NCBI GenBank assembly: GCA_016870675.1
Contig: VGAU01000035.1
Location: 1 to 11,350, forward strand
Source: Actinomycetota bacterium
GTDB taxonomy: Bacteria > Actinomycetota > Humimicrobiia > Humimicrobiales > Humimicrobiaceae
Reading direction: 5' to 3'
Length of the DNA: 11,350 nt
In this document: in pieces, positions 7,342 to 11,350 of the stretch
How the letters are laid out: each line of letters opens with the position of its first letter
Numbering within the stretch: position 1 is the stretch's first letter
Notes under the pieces: generated by a model
The model's input: only the letters and a program-made list of their open reading frames with translations
What the model was told of the DNA's origin: nothing
The model's database searches: none
Made by a program: the position numbers and the translations under genes

Positions 7342-8595
7342 TTATAAATATTTTTTAAATCCTAGCGTGACATTATGACCGCCAAAACCCATAGAATTTG
7401 AAAGTGCAATACGGACCTCTCTCTTCTGGCTTACCTTTGCTGTATAATTCAAGTCGCACTTCTCATCTGGATTATCGAGATTTATAGTTGGAGGAATAAT
7501 ATTGTTTTTTATAGCCAAAATTGCAGCCACAGCTTCAATCGCGCCTGATGCCCCCAGGCAGTGGCCGGTCATTGATTTGGTTGAATTTATATTTATGTTA
7601 TAAGCATATTCGCCAAAACATCTTTTAATTGCGACACTTTCAACAACGTCATTTAAAGTAGTTGATGTCCCATGAGCATTAATATGGTCCACTTCTTCCA
7701 GACCTATGCCACCCTCATTCAGACAACTCCTCATGCATCTTGCCACATTTGCACCCGACTCTTCCAGTGCCGTTATATGGTATGCTTCTCCTGAAAGACC
7801 ATATCCAAAAATCTCGCAGTATATCTTAGCATCTCTTCTTAAGGCAGACGTGAGTTCTTCCAGTATTAATATACCGCAGCCTTCACCCATCACAAATCCA
7901 TCTCTATCCCTGTCAAATGGTCTGGAGGCTTTCTCTGGTTCATCATTTCTGGTAGAAAGAGCCTGCATATTAGAAAAACCTGCCATTCCTAATGGGGTTA
8001 TAGCTGCTTCACTCCCACCAGTAATCATCACTTCAGCAACTCCCCTTTTAATTATTTCAAATGAATCACCTATGGCATTTGAACCTGCGGCACATGCTGT
8101 AGTAGTAGTACTTACTGGTCCTTTAGCACCCGTGGCTATAGAAACCTGGGCAGCTGCCATATTGGATATCATCATAGGAATAAGAAAAGGACTTACTTTA
8201 TCTGCACCCTTGCCAAGCAGTTTTATATGCTGCTCTTCCAGAGTTGCAAGTCCGCCAACTCCGCTTCCTATATAAACCCCCACTTCATTTTCACTTCTTG
8301 AATTAACCTTAAGATTGCTGTCCTTTATAGCATTTGACGTTGCGGCAACCGCAAATTGGGAAAATCTATCCATTCTTTTAGCCTGTTTGAAGTCCATATA
8401 ATTTTCAGGCTCAAAATCCCTGATCTGTGCAGCTATCTTTGAAGCAATCTTTTCTACATCAAACCGGTCAATCCTGCTGACACCTGATTTTCCGGAAATT
8501 AAATTATTCCAGAACTTTTCAACTTCCAGCCCTAACGGCGACATTACTCCCAGGCCGGTTACAACTACCCTTCTTCCTTTATTCATTTGTTCCAT
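7342..8595 (-). CDS. fabF: 3-oxoacyl-ACP synthase II (elongating beta-ketoacyl-ACP synthase)
   Basis: A 417-residue FabF with the start chosen here, matching the family's usual 410-415. It condenses malonyl-ACP with acyl-ACP in each elongation round. The catalytic set is complete: nucleophile C168 in TTACAAG, H308 in NAHGTST, K340 in STKSMTGH and H345 in the same motif. The closing GFGGHN is also present. An ATG at 8652 would extend the protein by 19 residues and overlap fabG, but AAGGA lies 7 nt upstream of the ATG at 8595, and the sequence then reads MEQMNKGRRVVVTG, the normal family start. It follows fabG by 37 nt. In many bacteria an acpP gene lies between fabG and fabF; there is no room for one here. 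Confidence 0.96.
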   Translation of the reverse strand: MEQMNKGRRVVVTGLGVMSPLGLEVEKFWNNLISGKSGVSRIDRFDVEKIASKIAAQIRDFEPENYMDFKQAKRMDRFSQFAVAATSNAIKDSNLKVNSRSENEVGVYIGSGVGGLATLEEQHIKLLGKGADKVSPFLIPMMISNMAAAQVSIATGAKGPVSTTTTACAAGSNAIGDSFEIIKRGVAEVMITGGSEAAITPLGMAGFSNMQALSTRNDEPEKASRPFDRDRDGFVMGEGCGILILEELTSALRRDAKIYCEIFGYGLSGEAYHITALEESGANVARCMRSCLNEGGIGLEEVDHINAHGTSTTLNDVVESVAIKRCFGEYAYNININSTKSMTGHCLGASGAIEAVAAILAIKNNIIPPTINLDNPDEKCDLNYTAKVSQKREVRIALSNSMGFGGHNVTLGFKKYL

Positions 8596-8632
8596 CAATA
8601 ATTCCTTTTCTATAAGGTTATCACTCTGCCTT

Positions 8633-9376
8633 TTAAATACCCATTCCGCCATCCAGATTTATCACAGTACCGGTTATATAATTGGAGTCATCACTTGCCA
8701 GAAAAAGCGCTGCCTTTGCAACATCGTCTACACTTCCCAGCCTCCCGGTAGGAATTTGCTCCATCAATTTTTCCTTTATTTTATCACTCAACTTTTTAGT
8801 CATTTCAGTCTCAATATAGCCAGGAGCTATAGCATTAACCAGAATATTTCTGCCCGCAAGTTCTCTGGCAAGGGTCTTTGTAAGCCCTATTATTCCAGCT
8901 TTAGATGACGAGTAATTACTCTGTCCCGCATTCCCGTGAACCCCGACTATTGAAGATATATTTATTATTTTTCCACTTCTATTCTTTACCATATATTTAA
9001 CTGTATGCTTGGAACAGATAAAAGCTCCGGTCAGGTTTATATCAATTACTTTTTTCCAATCTTCAAGACTCATCCTGATTATTAGATTATCCCTGGTGAT
9101 TCCGGCATTATTGACCAGAATATCAATCCTGCCTTCAGCCTCAATAATTTTTTCAATAGACTGCTCCACACTTTTTTCATCGGTTATATCCACTTTGAAA
9201 AAAATAACTTTACCATCATAAGCCGGCTGGAGTTCACCTACAGTCCTGGCTCCTTCTTCCTGGTTGACATCAAAAATATATACAGATGCACCTTCCTTTA
9301 AAAAAGTCTGGCTAATCTTCTTTCCAATGCCCCTGGCACCGCCGGTTATTATGGCCACCCTATCTTTAAGCCTCAT
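8633..9376 (-). CDS. fabG: 3-oxoacyl-ACP reductase
   Basis: A 247-residue short-chain dehydrogenase/reductase of FabG type that reduces 3-oxoacyl-ACP to 3-hydroxyacyl-ACP. Visible: the TGGARGIG cofactor loop (11-18), NNAG (89-92), and the catalytic tetrad N114, S142, Y155 and K159 (in YSSSK). The C-terminus LDGGMGI is typical. The strand after the glycine loop ends in aspartate (IFD, D36), which in classical SDRs favours NADH, while R15 within the glycine loop is of the kind that favours NADPH, so cofactor use is uncertain. The ATG overlaps the fabD stop as ATGA, and GGAAGGA 7 nt upstream gives a strong ribosome binding site. Operon position between fabD and fabF supports FabG rather than another SDR. 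Confidence 0.95.
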   Translation of the reverse strand: MRLKDRVAIITGGARGIGKKISQTFLKEGASVYIFDVNQEEGARTVGELQPAYDGKVIFFKVDITDEKSVEQSIEKIIEAEGRIDILVNNAGITRDNLIIRMSLEDWKKVIDINLTGAFICSKHTVKYMVKNRSGKIINISSIVGVHGNAGQSNYSSSKAGIIGLTKTLARELAGRNILVNAIAPGYIETEMTKKLSDKIKEKLMEQIPTGRLGSVDDVAKAALFLASDDSNYITGTVINLDGGMGI

Positions 9377-10377
9377 TTATGATTCCTTCCTTTTTTTAAT
9401 GCATTTTTTAAATTTTCAATATCTTCCATTTTGTTGGTGTCAAGTATAATAATATCCTTGCCACTCCTTTGCGCAATTCTACTAACCAATCCGGATAAAA
9501 CTTCCCCGGGACCAACTTCTACAAATATCCCGACACCCTTGCCAAGCAGATACTCAATACTGTCGACCCATCTTATGGGACCGGTCAGCTGGCCGGTCAA
9601 AGTCTTTTTAATATCATTCTTATCTCTATAAGCCACCTCGGTGGTGGAAAAGAAAGGCAATTTCATGTCTGTAAGTATAACATTCTCTTCAATAAATCTT
9701 CCAAGCTTATTTGAAACTTCCTTCATTAACGGGGAGTGCGAAGCAATACCGACTTTAAGCGGTATTATCTTTCTTACCCCTCTTGATTTTAATTCCTTCA
9801 TCGCTTCCCCAACTGCGTTTTCGTACCCGCTTATCACTATTTGCAAGTAGTCATTATAATTAGCAACAAATACCCTGCCCTTCAAATCACCAAGAACATC
9901 CTCAATTATACTTATCCCTGTTCCCAAAACAGCAGCCATCATTCCTTTTGCACCCCTGTCAGATTCACTCATAATTTTTCCCCTGTATCCAACAAGTTTC
10001 GCCCCCTGCTCAAAACTATAAGCGCCGCAGCTGTAAAGCGCGCTGTATTCTCCAAGGCTATGTCCCAATACTGTATCGATACATTCCCTGTTTATGAAAA
10101 GATCATTTACTATATAATCATTTAGAGCACAGCTTAAGCTGTAAATTGAAATCTGACTAAACCGGGTATTATCAAGTGAATTATCCCTATCGCTGCCGTT
10201 AATTATTTTTAATATATCTTTACCTATAACCTCACTTGAAATTTCAAAGTACCTTCTATATTTGCTATTGGCGCCTAAAAATTCTCCCCCCATATCCGGA
10301 TACTGTGACCCCTGACCCGGAAACATAAGAGCAATCCTTTTAAAGTCCCCAGTATTTTTTATGTTTTTACCATTCAA
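9373..10377 (-). CDS. fabD: Malonyl-CoA:ACP transacylase
   Basis: A 334-residue FabD that moves malonate from CoA to ACP. Motifs: FPGQGSQ (19-25), nucleophile S107 in GHSLGEY, R132 in GYRGK (malonate carboxylate binding), H214 in SHSPLM, and VEVGPGEVLSGL (286-297). It is slightly longer than the usual 305-317 because of about a dozen extra N-terminal residues. The start is TTG at 10377: no ATG, GTG or TTG is available before the FPGQGSQ motif other than this one, since the nearest ATG (10373) is out of frame. AAAGG lies 10 nt upstream and directly follows the fabZ stop, suggesting reinitiation after fabZ. Its own stop overlaps the fabG start by 4 nt. Confidence 0.95.
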   Translation of the reverse strand: MNGKNIKNTGDFKRIALMFPGQGSQYPDMGGEFLGANSKYRRYFEISSEVIGKDILKIINGSDRDNSLDNTRFSQISIYSLSCALNDYIVNDLFINRECIDTVLGHSLGEYSALYSCGAYSFEQGAKLVGYRGKIMSESDRGAKGMMAAVLGTGISIIEDVLGDLKGRVFVANYNDYLQIVISGYENAVGEAMKELKSRGVRKIIPLKVGIASHSPLMKEVSNKLGRFIEENVILTDMKLPFFSTTEVAYRDKNDIKKTLTGQLTGPIRWVDSIEYLLGKGVGIFVEVGPGEVLSGLVSRIAQRSGKDIIILDTNKMEDIENLKNALKKGRNHK

Positions 10378-10387
10378 CTGTAGAAAA

Positions 10388-10392
10388 CCTTT
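10388..10392 (-). promoter_or_regulatory. Ribosome binding site for the TTG start of fabD
   Basis: The minus strand reads AAAGG immediately after the fabZ TAG, 10 nt before the TTG. The spacer is a little long and the start codon weak, so fabD yield may depend on translation of fabZ. Confidence 0.5.
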
Positions 10393-10821
10393 CTAGCCAA
10401 GAGCAAACATTATATCCGCAGTGCAGGCAATATCATTTCCAACCATTGCCCTTCCTTTTGCCTTACCAATATTTCTCTTAAAGCTTTCCATCTCTACCTC
10501 TACTGTCAGTTCATCTCCAGGCTTTACTATTCTCCTGAACCTGGCTTTATCTATACCGGCAAATAATACCAGTTTTCCTTTATTTTCAGGCAGCACGAGA
10601 ACTGAAACTGCTCCCGCCTGGGCAATGGTTTCAACTATGAGAACTCCGGGCATAATGGGGTTGGAGGGAAAATGTCCCTTAAAATAATATTCTTCCTGCC
10701 TGACATATTTTACTGCTTTAATTCTCTTACCTGGCTCAACTTCAACAATTTTATCGATTAAAAGAAAAGGGTCTCTGTGGGGAATAATACTTTCAATATC
10801 TTTTCTGCTCATTCCTTTCAT
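10393..10821 (-). CDS. fabZ: 3-hydroxyacyl-ACP dehydratase
   Basis: A 142-residue hotdog-fold dehydratase that converts 3-hydroxyacyl-ACP to trans-2-enoyl-ACP. Family signatures: IPHRDPFLLID (13-23), GHFPSNPIMPGVLIVETIAQ (49-68) with catalytic H50 and E64, and the strand with RRIVKPGDEL (96-105). Length matches FabZ (about 140-150) rather than the longer FabA, and the FabA/isomerase features are not seen. The ATG at 10821 has AAAGGA 8 nt upstream; the next Met (residue 4) is badly spaced. It is the first gene of the minus-strand fatty-acid operon, preceded by an intergenic region with repeated TGCAGC motifs. It lies 15 nt ahead of fabD. Confidence 0.97.
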   Translation of the reverse strand: MKGMSRKDIESIIPHRDPFLLIDKIVEVEPGKRIKAVKYVRQEEYYFKGHFPSNPIMPGVLIVETIAQAGAVSVLVLPENKGKLVLFAGIDKARFRRIVKPGDELTVEVEMESFKRNIGKAKGRAMVGNDIACTADIMFALG

Positions 10822-10859
10822 AACTTTTTTCCTTTATATAAAAAAAATCCTTAATGATA

Positions 10860-10865
10860 ATTATA
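10860..10865 (-). promoter_or_regulatory. Candidate -10 box of the fabZ operon
   Basis: The minus strand carries a perfect TATAAT here, 38 nt before the fabZ ATG, predicting transcription from about 10853 and a leader of about 30 nt with the ribosome binding site. No good -35 lies 16-18 bp upstream, where AAAAAG is found, which would fit a promoter needing an activator. A second candidate, TAGAAT at 10969-10964, would give a leader of about 135 nt. Confidence 0.4.
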
Positions 10866-10876
10866 AAATAGAACCC

Positions 10877-10956
10877 CTGCAGCTTTTTAGATAGACGCTG
10901 CAATATTTTTATAGTTTCATAGAAAAACCGCTGCACTGATTCTGCAGCCGGCTGCA
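10877..10956. repeat. Cluster of TGCAGC/GCTGCA motifs upstream of fabZ
   Basis: Five occurrences lie in 80 bp of otherwise AT-rich DNA: CTGCAGC at 10877-10883, GCTGCA at 10897-10902, GCTGCA at 10930-10935, and the 14-bp perfect palindrome TGCAGCCGGCTGCA at 10943-10956. The copies at 10897 and 10951 share the longer GCTGCAATATT. Centre distances of about 20, 33 and 21 bp are close to two, three and two helical turns, as expected for proteins on one face of the helix. The known FapR and FabT operators do not look like this, so the regulator is unknown. Confidence 0.45.
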
Positions 10957-11002
10957 ATATTGAATTCTATCTTTTTTTCGTTATTTATTCTTTCTTTTTT
11001 TA

Positions 11003-11008
11003 TATAAT
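11003..11008 (+). promoter_or_regulatory. Candidate -10 box for the TM2-protein gene
   Basis: TATAAT sits 44 nt before the TTG start, predicting transcription from about 11015. It has no clear TTGACA-like -35, the region upstream being a T-rich tract. Confidence 0.35.
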
Positions 11009-11040
11009 GTATAGTACTATTTTTTATAAAAAAATTTTAA

Positions 11041-11046
11041 AAGGAG
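11041..11046 (+). promoter_or_regulatory. Strong ribosome binding site of the TM2-protein gene
   Basis: AAGGAG with a 6-nt spacer to the TTG at 11053 fixes the start. A longer alternative frame over the same bases beginning at 11007 is not compatible with this site. Confidence 0.8.
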
Positions 11047-11052
11047 CAAACG

Positions 11053-11253
11053 TTGAAAGAAGTAAACTGGGTTTTAGCGCTGGTAATTTCTATTGTTTTT
11101 GGACAGCTTGGCGTAGACAGGTTCATAATGGGTCATGTAGGCCTGGGAATTTTAAAACTGATAACATTTGGTGGTTTTGGAATCTGGTGGCTCATTGATG
11201 TCATTTTAATTGCTACTAAATATAATTTTAGCAATGTAAAATGGGTTGACTGA
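11053..11253 (+). CDS. Small TM2-domain membrane protein
   Basis: A 66-residue protein made almost entirely of one TM2 domain: a first hydrophobic helix (about 6-17), a turn with GQLGVDRF (17-24, the conserved DRF motif) and G27, then a glycine-rich second helix with KLITFGGFGIWWLIDVI (35-51). The short C-terminal tail ends in KWVD. The molecular function of TM2 proteins in bacteria is not established, so only a small integral membrane role is claimed. The start is TTG with an excellent AAGGAG. The gene is divergent from fabZ across 231 bp of shared regulatory DNA, and the next gene on the same strand starts 19 nt after its stop, so those two are probably co-transcribed. Confidence 0.85.
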   Translation: MKEVNWVLALVISIVFGQLGVDRFIMGHVGLGILKLITFGGFGIWWLIDVILIATKYNFSNVKWVD

Positions 11254-11272
11254 ATAAATCTTTAAATATTAA

Positions 11273-11350
11273 ATGATAAATTTCAATATAGATAAGTATA
11301 AAAATTTCCTTGAGACTGATCATATCGGGAAAAATATCATTTACTTAAAA
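11273..11350 (+). CDS. birA: Start of a probable biotin-protein ligase (partial)
   Basis: An ATG at 11273, with an in-frame TAA directly before it, opens a frame that stays open for all 26 remaining codons. It begins MINFNIDKYKNFLETDHIGK and continues N-I-I-Y-L-K. This resembles the lead-in to the catalytic domain of BirA-type ligases, where a 'T-x-x-I-G-x-N-I-x-Y' stretch precedes the conserved 'DSTN' motif, which would lie just beyond the window. No helix-turn-helix domain is encoded ahead of it, so it would be the short, non-DNA-binding form. A biotin ligase would fit a genome region with acetyl-CoA carboxylase genes. There is no Shine-Dalgarno sequence. The short visible part keeps confidence moderate. 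Confidence 0.5.
   Translation, partial: MINFNIDKYKNFLETDHIGKNIIYLK

Noticed and set aside
7706..8275. A 189-codon plus-strand open frame
   Set aside because: It lies wholly antisense to fabF, whose catalytic motifs are intact. The antisense product has no recognisable domain and no ribosome binding site was evident.
8596..8652. A longer fabF start at 8652
   Set aside because: It would add 19 non-family residues and overlap fabG; a well-spaced AAGGA supports the ATG at 8595.
11007..11198. A 63-codon plus-strand frame overlapping the TM2 gene
   Set aside because: It is out of frame with the TM2 protein, and the AAGGAG at 11041 serves the TTG at 11053 instead.

Overview
This is an AT-rich bacterial window of dense, short-spaced genes. 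A Stp/PrkC phosphatase and PASTA-kinase pair, a split accA/accD carboxyltransferase and a FabZ-FabD-FabG-FabF set suggest an anaerobic Gram-positive-type lineage (Bacillota-like, or an AT-rich candidate lineage near Actinomycetota). The sequence alone does not settle the taxonomy. Three of the well-supported genes start with TTG (malic enzyme, fabD, TM2 protein). Several plus-strand genes lack a visible Shine-Dalgarno sequence.

Layout: (a) 1-95, plus strand, the last 31 codons of an ABC-transporter ATPase. (b) 257-2721, minus strand, a two-gene unit: a malic enzyme followed by a LarA-family nickel-pincer hydroxyacid racemase, overlapping by ATGA. (c) 2722-2947, a divergent intergenic region with an inverted repeat, a possible 27-codon small ORF and promoter-like boxes. 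(d) 2948-5542, plus strand, PP2C phosphatase then a membrane Ser/Thr kinase with four PASTA repeats. (e) 5549-10821, minus strand, a fatty-acid synthesis operon transcribed fabZ-fabD-fabG-fabF-accD-accA, ending 6 bp from the kinase stop. (f) 10822-11052, a divergent intergenic region with repeated TGCAGC/GCTGCA motifs. (g) 11053-11253, plus strand, a 66-residue TM2-domain membrane protein, then (h) the first 26 codons of a gene running off the window that resembles the start of a biotin-protein ligase.

How the genes fit together: AccA and AccD form the carboxyltransferase that makes malonyl-CoA. FabD loads malonate onto ACP, FabF condenses, FabG reduces and FabZ dehydrates. ACP, FabH, an enoyl-ACP reductase and the biotin carrier/carboxylase subunits are not in the window; the possible biotin ligase would serve that missing biotin carrier. 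The malic enzyme and LarA homologue suggest that both enantiomers of malate (or another 2-hydroxyacid) feed into pyruvate. The kinase/phosphatase pair is the usual cell-wall-sensing reversible phosphorylation module.

Most of the window is conventional housekeeping. The parts worth a second look are the larA/malic enzyme pairing, the repeated motif in front of fabZ, and the structured or coding element between the malic enzyme and the phosphatase. No CRISPR array, insertion sequence, tRNA, rRNA or phage gene was seen.
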